A stretch of DNA of 7,439 nt from Rhizobiaceae bacterium (lineage in GTDB: Bacteria > Pseudomonadota > Alphaproteobacteria > Rhizobiales > Rhizobiaceae), in assembly GCA_004299545.1 (NCBI GenBank), contig SCRB01000918.1, positions 1 through 7,439 of the forward strand, given 5' to 3'. The translations under genes and the position numbers were made by a program. Below are positions 1 to 6,074 of this stretch, one piece after another; within the stretch, counting starts at the first letter, position 1; every line of letters starts with the position of its first letter. The notes beneath the pieces are model-generated. The model was given only the letters and a program-made list of their open reading frames with translations. It had not been told where the DNA came from and did no database searches.

Positions 1-281
1 TGCTCGAACCCGTAAATCACGGGCCGACCTTGCGGGCGCTTCAGTGCGAGCGGGCCTTTCTGGCGACACTCGACGGCTCCTGCCGAACGCCGATAGCGGG
101 CTACGCCCGAATCGCCGGGGACCAACTGCATTTTTCCGGCCTGATCATCCTGCCGGACGGAAGCGAATGCCACGCGATCGAGGATTCGGGACCGGTGACG
201 GCCGCCGAAGAGATCGGCCGGCGCGCCGGCGCGGCGGTTCGCGCCAAGGCCGGACCGCGCTTCTTCGATCTGTGGACATGA
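1..281 (+). CDS. hemC: Porphobilinogen deaminase (hydroxymethylbilane synthase), C-terminal part
   Basis: The enzyme condenses four porphobilinogen molecules into hydroxymethylbilane in the cytoplasm, using a covalently bound dipyrromethane cofactor. Only the C-terminal 92 codons are present; the reading frame enters at base 3 and the gene starts upstream of the window. The visible sequence contains the family hallmark LDGSCRTPIAGYA. Its cysteine (codon at 81-83) matches the residue that anchors the dipyrromethane cofactor in characterised HemC proteins. The rest is the small alpha/beta C-terminal domain (GDQLHFSGLIILPDGSE and onward), ending FFDLWT, with no break. The TGA stop overlaps the ATG of hemD (ATGA), so the two are probably translationally coupled and make consecutive pathway enzymes. 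The identification is firm; the only defect is truncation by the window edge. Confidence 0.96.
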   Translation, partial: LEPVNHGPTLRALQCERAFLATLDGSCRTPIAGYARIAGDQLHFSGLIILPDGSECHAIEDSGPVTAAEEIGRRAGAAVRAKAGPRFFDLWT

Positions 282-997
282 CGCGCCTTCTCGTCACCCG
301 CCCCGAACCGGCGGCCTCGAAGATCGCGGAAAAGCTTACCCGAGATGGCCATACCGTCAGCATTCTTCCTTTGACGCGCATCGTCCCGCTCCTCGTGAGC
401 GAGGACTTTTTGGCAGGGCCCTTCGACGCCGTCGCGGCAACAAGCGCCAACGCCGTCCGCCATGCGCCGGATGGTCTTCTTTCGTCGATGAAAGGCTTGC
501 CCGCTTTCGCTGTCGGGGAGAGGACCGCGCAAGCGTTTCAGCGACACGGCTTTTCTGCCGTGCACAGGGCGGGAGGAGATGCGGAAACGCTTGCTGCGCT
601 CGTTGTTCGGCATTTCCGTATGGGCAGCCGGCTCGCCTATCTTTGCGGCCATGTGCGAATGCCGGCCTTCGAGAGGAAAATGCAAAAAGGCGGGCTGGAG
701 TTGACGGCGATCGAGACATATGACGCCGAAATCGTCTCCTATAAGGCTGATCTTTTGCGCAACATCCTTGCCGGGGAACCGTTCGACGCCGTTCTTCTTT
801 ATTCGGGGAGAGCGGCGGAAGCTTTTGTCGCTCTGCTCGACGGCGGGCAGGCGGAGTCCGCGCTTTTCGCGAGGGCGCGTTTTCTTTGTCTTTCACGGAA
901 AATCGCCCGCTCCCTGCCGGAGAAATGGAGGGAAAGGGCAGCCAGCGCCGCATCGCCCGATGAAAGCGGGCTGTTCGATCTGCTGGCAAGGTCCTGA
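278..997 (+). CDS. hemD: Uroporphyrinogen-III synthase
   Basis: HemD takes the hydroxymethylbilane released by HemC, inverts ring D and cyclises it to uroporphyrinogen III, the common precursor of haem, cobalamin and sirohaem. The protein has 239 residues, normal for a stand-alone HemD. The start at 278 is chosen because it gives the family N-terminus MTRLLVTRPEP and overlaps the hemC stop by ATGA; the frame stays open further upstream, but that extension reads through hemC and has no family similarity. HemD sequences are poorly conserved, but the two-lobe pattern is visible: FDAVAATSANAV near residues 48-59, FAVGERTAQAF in the middle, a strand with YLCGHVRM, then ETYDAEIV, DAVLLYSGRAAEAF and a closing PDESGLFDLL. 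Third codon positions look less GC-biased here (many CTT and TTT codons) than in the transporter genes. The next gene starts 75 bp on. Confidence 0.93.
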   Translation: MTRLLVTRPEPAASKIAEKLTRDGHTVSILPLTRIVPLLVSEDFLAGPFDAVAATSANAVRHAPDGLLSSMKGLPAFAVGERTAQAFQRHGFSAVHRAGGDAETLAALVVRHFRMGSRLAYLCGHVRMPAFERKMQKGGLELTAIETYDAEIVSYKADLLRNILAGEPFDAVLLYSGRAAEAFVALLDGGQAESALFARARFLCLSRKIARSLPEKWRERAASAASPDESGLFDLLARS

Positions 998-1072
998 TGC
1001 CACAGCGCTGCCCTTTTTCTCGGGGCGTTTTGTGTTAGAGCCTTTGGACGAAACAGGATCCGGAGCGGGGTT

Positions 1073-2440
1073 ATGGTCAAAGCGCCGAGAGCGCGGCATT
1101 CGAAAGGGGACCGGCAGCCGGTAACGATCGATCTCGGCGCGGACGATGTTACGCGCCTCGAAGAGGAAGCGGACAAGCCCGAATTTGCGGCTCCAGCACC
1201 CGGAACGGCACCGGAAACCCACGGTCAGGACGAAAATCCGGAGAACGCGACGGACGCACGGGATGTCGCAGCCGCGCAAACGCAAGCGGCGGAAGAGGAT
1301 GCCGGTGCCGGCCCCGGCGAAGCTTCCATTTCCGGCAGCGAAGAGAGGCCTCCTGCGTCGATGAATGAAGCGACACCGCGGCGCGGCGGTATAGGCTCCG
1401 CGCTGGCCGCAGGCGTAGCGGGCGGCGTCATTGCCCTTCTGGTTGCCGGCGGCCTGCAATGGGCGGGTATCGTCCCCGGTCTCCAAGACAGGGGTGCCGG
1501 CCAGAAAATAGCGGCAGTGGAAAACGAAATCGCGGCCCTGAAACAGGACGTGGCGGCGATCAAGGCCGAGCCGCCGGACAGCGGCGTCGTTCCGCTGAAA
1601 CAGGGGCTGGACGAGGCCAATCAGAAGATAAACCAGCAGGCGACGGCGATCGGCCAACTCCGCGACGCTCTGGCGAAGAACAGTGCGGGCGCCGGCGAGG
1701 CCGCCGCTTCGCAGGTGAAGGCCATTGAAGAGAGGCTTTCACAGGTCGAAAGGACGGCAAAGGCGGGCGCTTCGGGTCAAGCCGGCTTGGCTGCATTGAC
1801 TGAGAAGCTTGCAGGCCAGGCAAAGACCGTCGAAGCCAACGGCCATGCGCTCGGCGGCCAGACCGAGCGGATCGGCAAGCTCGAACAGTCTTTGGCTGCG
1901 CTGTCGCAGAAAGTCGCGTCCGAGGCCCAGCGGCCGAAAGTCGCGTTGGCGATCGCCGCATCGGCGCTGAAATCCGCTATCGACAGGGGAACGCCCTTCG
2001 TTTCCGAACTCGATACCTACGCCTCCCTCGCGCCCCAATCACCGGAGATCGATGCGCTGCGCAAACTGGCACCGGCAGGCATACCCACCCGCGAGGAGAT
2101 CGTCGCCGAGGCAGGCAAGGCTGCCGACGCCATGGCGGAAGCCGGTCGTCCCCCGGAAAAATCGGGCGGCGGTATCCTGAGCGATCTGGTGGAAAGCGCC
2201 CGCTCGCTGGTCAGGGTGCGGCCGGTTGGCGACGTTGCGGGAAGCGGGACCGGCGCCACGGTCGCTCGCATCGAGGCCGATATCAAGGCGGGCGATTTCG
2301 CCAAGGCCGTCCAGCAATATCAGACCCTTCCGGAGAACGTGCAGGCGGCGGGAAGTGCTTTCTTCGCCAGGGTTCAGGCTCGTCTGCAGGCGGAGGATCT
2401 TGTGCGAAAGACACTCGCCAACGCGCTGAAGGCAGGGTGA
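1073..2440 (+). CDS. mic60: Mitofilin/Mic60-family inner-membrane coiled-coil protein (COG4223-like)
   Basis: This looks like the alphaproteobacterial relative of mitochondrial Mic60, a membrane-shaping protein that in mitochondria organises crista junctions. Architecture of the 455 residues: residues 1-105 are a hydrophilic, Pro/Ala/Glu-rich, probably disordered cytoplasmic region with an early VTIDLGADDV motif. Residues about 107-130 form one Gly/Ala/Val-rich membrane segment. About 140-290 is a long coiled coil rich in Ala, Gln, Lys and Glu (for example KIAAVENEIAALKQDVAAIK), predicted to lie in the periplasm. About 291-455 is a helical C-terminal mitofilin-like domain beginning RPKVALAIAASALKSAIDRG. 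The start has GGAG at 1062-1065, eight bases upstream. hemY follows after 9 bp, so the two are almost certainly cotranscribed. The 75-bp gap from hemD shows no convincing promoter. Family assignment rests on architecture, the C-terminal domain and the hem-cluster position; the membrane-shaping role is inferred from the family. Confidence 0.8.
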   Translation: MVKAPRARHSKGDRQPVTIDLGADDVTRLEEEADKPEFAAPAPGTAPETHGQDENPENATDARDVAAAQTQAAEEDAGAGPGEASISGSEERPPASMNEATPRRGGIGSALAAGVAGGVIALLVAGGLQWAGIVPGLQDRGAGQKIAAVENEIAALKQDVAAIKAEPPDSGVVPLKQGLDEANQKINQQATAIGQLRDALAKNSAGAGEAAASQVKAIEERLSQVERTAKAGASGQAGLAALTEKLAGQAKTVEANGHALGGQTERIGKLEQSLAALSQKVASEAQRPKVALAIAASALKSAIDRGTPFVSELDTYASLAPQSPEIDALRKLAPAGIPTREEIVAEAGKAADAMAEAGRPPEKSGGGILSDLVESARSLVRVRPVGDVAGSGTGATVARIEADIKAGDFAKAVQQYQTLPENVQAAGSAFFARVQARLQAEDLVRKTLANALKAG

Positions 2441-2449
2441 GCGCCGCCG

Positions 2450-4132
2450 ATGATTCGTATTTTTTTCTTCATCATCGTCGTTTTCGCCCTGGGGCTGGGC
2501 TTTGCCTGGCTGGCCGACCGTCCCGGCGACATGGTCATAACCTTCAACGGCTTTCAGTACGAAGTGACGCTGATGGTCGCGGCAGTCGCTGTCGTCGCGC
2601 TGGTCGCGGCGGCGATGATCCTCTGGTGGCTGCTGAAAAGCCTCTGGATGAGCCCCTATCTGGTGTCGCGTTATTTCCGCGTCCGGCGCCGCGACCGTGG
2701 TTATCAGGCGCTTTCGACCGGCATGCTTGCCGCTGGCGCCGGCGACGCCGGGACCGCCCGACGCATGAACAAGCAGGCCGGCAAGCTCATCAGCGCCGAC
2801 CAGGAGCCGCTGCTTCACCTTCTGGAGGCGCAGGCGCTCCTTCTCGAAGGGAATCACGACAAGGCGCGCGACAAATTCGAGACGATGCTCGACGATCCCG
2901 AATTGCGGCCGCTCGGCCTGCACGGTCTCTACCTCGAAGCGCAGCGGCTCGGCCATAAGGAGGTTGCCCGTCATTATGCCATAGAAGCCAGTCGCGACGC
3001 GCCGCAGTTGATCTGGGCGGCAAATGCTGCGCTGGAAGACAAGGCCGAGGCCGGAGAATGGGACGAGGCGCTGAAGCTTCTCGAACGCCAGCGCTCGGCC
3101 GGCCAGCTTGCGAAAGGCGATGCGGATCGCCGCCGCGCCGTGCTGCTTACCGCCAAGGCAAACGAAATGCTCGACCGCGATCCGCTTGCGGCGAAAAACG
3201 CGGCTCTGGAGGCCAATCGCCTCGCGCCCGGCCTTACTCCCGCGGCGGTGACCGCAGCACGCGCGCTTTTCCGCCAGGACGATCTGCGCCGCGGCTCCAG
3301 GATCCTCGAGACCGCATGGAAGGGCGACCCGCATCCCGAGATCGCGGAAGCATATGTGAATGCGCGGCCGAGCGATTCCACGCAGGACAGGCTGGCGCGG
3401 GCGCGGAAGCTCCAGAAGCTGCGCGCGAACAATGCCGAATCGGCACTCGCGGTAGCGCGCGCCGCACGCGACGCCGGCGACTTCAAGCTCGCGCGCGACG
3501 AAGCCGAGGCGGCGATCCGCCTGAGACCAAGCGAAGGCGCCTATCTGCTGAGGGCGGATATCGAGGAAGCCGAGACGGGCGATCAGGGCCGCGTCCGCTC
3601 CTGGTTGCAGCGCGCCATGCGGGCGCCGCGCGATCCGGCCTGGTCCGCCGACGGCACTGTTTCCGATCGCTGGCTGCCCTTCTCGCCCATCACCGGCCGG
3701 CTCGATGCCTTCGAATGGCAGCAGCCTCTGGAACAAAGGCCGGGGCACCTGATCGAGGCGGAAGAAGGGGCCGTGCCACAACAGCAACAGACGGTCTGGC
3801 AGGGTCCCGCATTGCCTTCCGCCGAAATCGCCGTGGAAGAGCCATCCGTTGCCGCCGACAAGATGAACGGCATGTCTCGATCCGAACAGGCCGGCCAGAC
3901 GGTGTCGGCCGAACGCCCGGTGCCGACGGAACCCCCGGATGGGGAGGATGGGGAGGAGGAAAAGCCGGCGGATCGCCCTGTCGTTGTCACGCGCGCGGTG
4001 GAAGAAGAAGCCGTGCGGCGGCACGATACAGCCATGGACGAGGCTTCGCCGAAACCGCCGACGCCCGACGATCCGGGCGTTGAGGAAGAGGCCGTGACGG
4101 AGGAACAATCGCGGCGCTTCCGGTTGTTTTGA
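2450..4132 (+). CDS. hemY: HemY family membrane protein with TPR repeats
   Basis: This is the proteobacterial HemY (HemY_N family), an inner-membrane protein encoded with haem genes whose exact job is uncertain. It should not be confused with the protoporphyrinogen oxidase of the same name in Gram-positives. The 560 residues begin with two membrane segments: about 2-21 (IRIFFFIIVVFALGLGFAWL) and about 40-65 (an Ala/Val stretch ending AMILWWLL). A basic linker YFRVRRRDRGYQALSTGM and the rest of the HemY_N domain run to about 130. Helical TPR-like repeats fill about 119-405 (for example LLEAQALLLEGNHDKARDKF). A conserved RWLPFSPITGRLDAFEW block starts near 407. From about 430 the chain is an acidic, Pro/Glu-rich, probably disordered tail containing VEEEAV twice (517-522 and 544-549) and ending RRFRLF. 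The start follows the mic60 stop by 9 bp. Codons 4-6 contain a seven-T run, but the frame is intact. Confidence 0.9.
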   Translation: MIRIFFFIIVVFALGLGFAWLADRPGDMVITFNGFQYEVTLMVAAVAVVALVAAAMILWWLLKSLWMSPYLVSRYFRVRRRDRGYQALSTGMLAAGAGDAGTARRMNKQAGKLISADQEPLLHLLEAQALLLEGNHDKARDKFETMLDDPELRPLGLHGLYLEAQRLGHKEVARHYAIEASRDAPQLIWAANAALEDKAEAGEWDEALKLLERQRSAGQLAKGDADRRRAVLLTAKANEMLDRDPLAAKNAALEANRLAPGLTPAAVTAARALFRQDDLRRGSRILETAWKGDPHPEIAEAYVNARPSDSTQDRLARARKLQKLRANNAESALAVARAARDAGDFKLARDEAEAAIRLRPSEGAYLLRADIEEAETGDQGRVRSWLQRAMRAPRDPAWSADGTVSDRWLPFSPITGRLDAFEWQQPLEQRPGHLIEAEEGAVPQQQQTVWQGPALPSAEIAVEEPSVAADKMNGMSRSEQAGQTVSAERPVPTEPPDGEDGEEEKPADRPVVVTRAVEEEAVRRHDTAMDEASPKPPTPDDPGVEEEAVTEEQSRRFRLF

Positions 4133-4152
4133 GCGCGCCGAATACGCTATAC
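4123..4152 (+). promoter_or_regulatory. Candidate promoter for the TerB-like gene
   Basis: GTTGTT (4123-4128) and CTATAC (4147-4152) are separated by 18 bp. Compared with the CTTGAC-N17-CTATAT pattern usual for rhizobial housekeeping promoters, the -35 keeps the TTG core and the -10 matches at five of six positions. The elements overlap the last codons of hemY. A start near 4160 would leave a leader of about 48 bases before the ATG at 4208. This is a by-eye match; read-through from hemY is equally possible. Confidence 0.35.
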
Positions 4153-4207
4153 GGTCGTTTCACCGCCGACACGGCCGCAGAACCAGGTAATCAACCCCCG
4201 GCATTTC

Positions 4208-4693
4208 ATGTTCGAGCGTCTCGTTTCATTCCTGAGCGAACTTCCGGGCCAGCGTGGCGAGAGCGCACAATTCGGACCGGACGATCCGCGGGTCGCCGCG
4301 GCGGCGCTGATGTTCCACGTCATGGACGCAGACGGCGTGCGCCGTGACGGCGAAACGGCCAGCCTGCGCGAAATCCTTTCCCGCAGCTATGGCATCGCCG
4401 GCCGGGAACTGGACGCATTGATGCGGGCCGGCGAGAATGCGGACCAGGAGGCCATCGATCTCTACGCCTTCACCAGCGTCCTGAAACGGCATCTCGATCA
4501 TCCGGCCCGCGCCGAGTTCATCCGGATCATGTGGCAGGTCGTCTATGCCGACGGGGAGTTGCACGAACTGGAGGACAATGTCGTCTGGCGCGTCGCGGAA
4601 CTGCTCGGCATCGAACAGCGCGAACGGATCGGCCTGCGCCAGCAGGTCCAGCACGAGCGCGCCGAAGCCGAAAAGGAAGACGGCGCGGAATAG
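4208..4693 (+). CDS. TerB-like (tellurite resistance protein B family) small acidic protein
   Basis: A 161-residue helical, probably soluble and cytoplasmic protein of the TerB/COG4103 type. Two similar acidic motifs stand out: MDADGVRRDGE at residues 39-49 and YADGELHELED at 113-123. Together they form the duplicated Asp/Glu pattern that binds divalent metal in TerB proteins of known structure. The C-terminus is a charged helix (RAEAEKEDGAE). No terC, terD or terZ gene is present, so a role in tellurite resistance is not supported; TerB-like domains also occur in general stress and membrane-associated contexts. The ATG at 4208 has only a weak upstream AGG (4185-4187), so the ribosome binding site is poor, but the next in-frame methionine (residue 35) would remove the helix before the first motif. 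It lies 75 bp after hemY on the same strand and may belong to that transcript. Family call good, function unknown. Confidence 0.82.
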   Translation: MFERLVSFLSELPGQRGESAQFGPDDPRVAAAALMFHVMDADGVRRDGETASLREILSRSYGIAGRELDALMRAGENADQEAIDLYAFTSVLKRHLDHPARAEFIRIMWQVVYADGELHELEDNVVWRVAELLGIEQRERIGLRQQVQHERAEAEKEDGAE

Positions 4694-4747
4694 GCTGACC
4701 CGCCGCTGCCGCCTCTGGCATCAAAACCCTTGAAGCGCAATTCCCGC

Positions 4748-4795
4748 GCCGCCATTCGCGGCGGCAATATGCTGCTTTCGATCGCCGATATTGCC
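4748..4795 (+). terminator. Stem-loop region after the TerB-like gene; weak terminator candidate
   Basis: GCCGCC (4748-4753) pairs with GGCGGC (4760-4765) across a six-base loop. No T-run follows (the sequence continues AATATGCTGCTTT), so this is not a classical intrinsic terminator. A second perfect 8-bp inverted repeat, GGCAATAT (4763-4770) with ATATTGCC (4788-4795), shares three bases with the first stem, so both cannot form fully at once. It is the best candidate for ending the hem/mic60/terB transcript, at low confidence. Confidence 0.3.
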
Positions 4796-4851
4796 GTCAA
4801 TTAATCATATAAATAGCCATTGCTCATATTAATCAGCCATGCTTAATTGAG
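4796..4851 (+). promoter_or_regulatory. AT-rich regulatory island with inverted and direct repeats; candidate promoter/operator of the sugar-binding-protein gene
   Basis: These 56 bases are about 30% GC, far below the surrounding sequence. CAATTAA (4798-4804) and TTAATTG (4843-4849) are a perfect 7-bp inverted repeat. CTCATATTAA (4823-4832) and TTAATTGAG (4843-4851) form a second, one-base-imperfect inverted repeat. TTAATCA occurs at 4801-4807 and 4829-4835, each followed by GCCAT. The best promoter match is ATTGCT (4819-4824) and CTTAAT (4842-4847) with a 17-bp spacer, placing the start near 4854. The symmetry suggests an operator for a sugar-responsive regulator, but no known operator is recognised. 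Confidence 0.4.
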
Positions 4852-4853
4852 AT

Positions 4854-4930
4854 AGCGCGATCTTCCGCAGTCGGCAGCGCCCGACGCCCCGGACCATCGC
4901 GCTGGAGGAGTTTGGCCGTCTAGCTCGGCC
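4854..4930 (+). other. Potentially structured 5' leader upstream of the binding-protein gene
   Basis: AGCGCGAT (4854-4861) and ATCGCGCT (4896-4903) are perfect 8-bp complements. They enclose a small hairpin GTCGG (4870-4874)/CCGAC (4881-4885) with a six-base loop. A second hairpin, GGCCG (4914-4918)/CGGCC (4926-4930) with a seven-base loop, sits just before the ribosome binding site. The outer stem begins almost exactly where the candidate promoter would start transcription. I do not recognise a known riboswitch class; GC-rich DNA gives some such stems by chance. Confidence 0.35.
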
Positions 4931-4937
4931 GCGCGTC

Positions 4938-4945
4938 AAAGGAGG
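4938..4945 (+). promoter_or_regulatory. Strong Shine-Dalgarno sequence of the binding-protein gene
   Basis: AAAGGAGG lies five bases before the ATG at 4951. It is a near-perfect anti-16S match and the strongest ribosome binding site in the window. This fits the high protein output expected of a periplasmic binding protein relative to its transporter, and it fixes the start codon. Confidence 0.85.
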
Positions 4946-4950
4946 ACATC

Positions 4951-5901
4951 ATGAAACGTATTGCCCTGGCAGGAGTAGCGCTGGCATTTGCGCTCTCCGC
5001 CGCGACGGCCCATGCGGCCGGCAAGAAAACGCTCGTGTTCGTGGCAAACGGCGCTTCCGATTTCTGGAAGGCTGCCGAGGCGGGCGTGAAAAAGGCGAAT
5101 TCGGAGCTGCCGGATTACGACATGCAGTTCAAATACCCGTCGCAATCGTCCGCCGCCATCCAGGAGAGGCTCATGGACGATCTCGTCGCGGCCGGCGTTT
5201 CCGGCATCATGGTCAGCGCCGTCGATCCGAAGACCGAGACCGATGCGCTGGCCAAGATCGCCAAGCAGACCCTGCTCCTGACCACGGACAGCGACGCCGC
5301 ACAGAGCGGCCGCGTCGCCTATATCGGCTCCAGCAACGTCGCCGCCGGCAAGCAAGTCGGCGAAATCCTCAAGAAAGCGCTGCCGAACGGCGGCAAGTGC
5401 ATGGCCTTTGTCGGGCTGCCGGGCGCCGACAACGCCAAGGAGCGCCTCCAGGGCATCAAGGACGTCATCCAGGGCACCAAGATCAACATCGTCGACGTCC
5501 GCGCCGACGACATCGACATGGCGCGCGCCAAGCGCAATGTCGAGGACACGCTGACGGCGCATCCCGAGGTCAATTGCATGCTCGGCATCTATTCCTACAA
5601 CATCCCGCAGATTTACCAGGCGCTCAAGGAAGGAGGCCAACTCGGCAAGATCACCGTCACCGGCTTCGACGACGATCCGATCACGCTCGGCGGGATCAAG
5701 GAAGGCACCATCGCCGGCACCGTGGTCCAGCAGCCTTATCTGTGGGGCTACGAAGGCATGAAGGACATGGCCAAGATCCTGGGCGGCGACAAATCCTTCA
5801 TTCCCAAGGACGGGCTGATCATCATCCCGACGAAAGTCGTCGACAAATCCAATGTGGACGAATACGCCAAGGACCTCGCCAAGCTGCAGGGCAAGGGCTG
5901 A
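4951..5901 (+). CDS. Periplasmic sugar-binding protein of a CUT2-type ABC transporter
   Basis: This secreted protein captures a sugar or related solute in the periplasm and delivers it to the membrane permease. The 316 residues start with a clear signal peptide (basic MKR, hydrophobic ALAGVALAFALSAA, cleavage after THA at residue 22). The mature chain has the two-lobe type I periplasmic binding fold (Peripla_BP_4, RbsB-like). Visible marks include FVANGASDFWKAAEAGVKKA at about 30-49 (first strand and ligand-stacking aromatic region), GIMVSAVDP, TTDSDA at 111-116, YIGSSNVAAGKQVG, FVGLPGADNAKERLQG, GFDDDP at 238-243 and QQPYLWGYEGM from 260. It contains exactly two cysteines (150 and 209), at the starts of two strands likely to be neighbours in the C-terminal lobe. 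The ATPase gene follows after 173 bp on the same strand. The family is secure; the ligand is not identifiable from motifs, so no symbol is given. Confidence 0.92.
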   Translation: MKRIALAGVALAFALSAATAHAAGKKTLVFVANGASDFWKAAEAGVKKANSELPDYDMQFKYPSQSSAAIQERLMDDLVAAGVSGIMVSAVDPKTETDALAKIAKQTLLLTTDSDAAQSGRVAYIGSSNVAAGKQVGEILKKALPNGGKCMAFVGLPGADNAKERLQGIKDVIQGTKINIVDVRADDIDMARAKRNVEDTLTAHPEVNCMLGIYSYNIPQIYQALKEGGQLGKITVTGFDDDPITLGGIKEGTIAGTVVQQPYLWGYEGMKDMAKILGGDKSFIPKDGLIIIPTKVVDKSNVDEYAKDLAKLQGKG

Positions 5902-6074
5902 GTCGGAGGGACCGGACGCTTGACGGTTGACGGCTGTCCCGGTGCCTCGTTCGAGGTAGGTGAGCGAGGAATGCCGGCGACTCCGGTCACCGGTGCCGAT
6001 ACAGACGAACGGTTGCCAGTGGGTGCGTGCAGGTGGGACGCACCTGCCGTCCGTCATGCCGGGAGGTCAGGAAC
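5902..6074 (+). other. Intercistronic region between binding protein and ATPase, with alternative hairpins
   Basis: No gene is supported in these 173 bases. They contain a tandem perfect 7-bp repeat, TTGACGG (5920-5926 and 5927-5933), a near-palindrome CCTCGTTCGAGG (5945-5956) and an 8-bp palindrome CACCGGTG (5988-5995). Two overlapping perfect 7-bp stems follow: GGTGCGT (6022-6028) with ACGCACC (6038-6044), and GCAGGTG (6029-6035) with CACCTGC (6041-6047). No T-run follows, so a full terminator is unlikely. Hairpins at this place in ABC operons commonly protect the binding-protein message or partly uncouple it from downstream genes. GGGAGG (6061-6066) is the ribosome binding site of the next gene. 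Confidence 0.5.

Noticed and set aside
44..277. N-terminal extension of the hemD frame upstream of 278.
   Set aside because: The extension is an out-of-frame reading of hemC (Arg-rich), while the ATG at 278 begins the family-typical MTRLLVTRPEP and overlaps the hemC stop.
998..1072. Possible promoter in the hemD-mic60 gap (TTGTGT at 1030-1035).
   Set aside because: No acceptable -10 element lies 16-18 bp downstream, so only read-through can be assumed.
2460..2466. Seven-T run in the first codons of hemY as a possible slippage or phase-variation site.
   Set aside because: It encodes part of the expected hydrophobic Phe-rich membrane segment, the frame is intact, and seven bases is short for a phase-variable tract.
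2039..4108. A 689-codon open frame on the minus strand opposite mic60 and hemY.
   Set aside because: It lies entirely opposite well-supported family proteins, its translation is rich in Arg/Gly/His with no recognisable domain, and long antisense open frames are common in GC-rich DNA with strong third-position bias.
4912..4923. TTG-GCC-GTC-TAG mini reading frame after GGAGGAG in the binding-protein leader, as a possible leader peptide.
   Set aside because: Spacing from the purine-rich stretch is too short, the start is TTG and three codons give nothing to test; chance is the simpler explanation.
5945..5956. CCTCGTTCGAGG resembling a tRNA T-arm (TTCGA) in the spacer.
   Set aside because: No acceptor, D-arm or anticodon arm can be built around it.
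4936..6057. A 373-codon open frame on the minus strand opposite the binding-protein gene.
   Set aside because: It mirrors the codon bias of the secreted binding protein and has no signal, motif or credible start context of its own.
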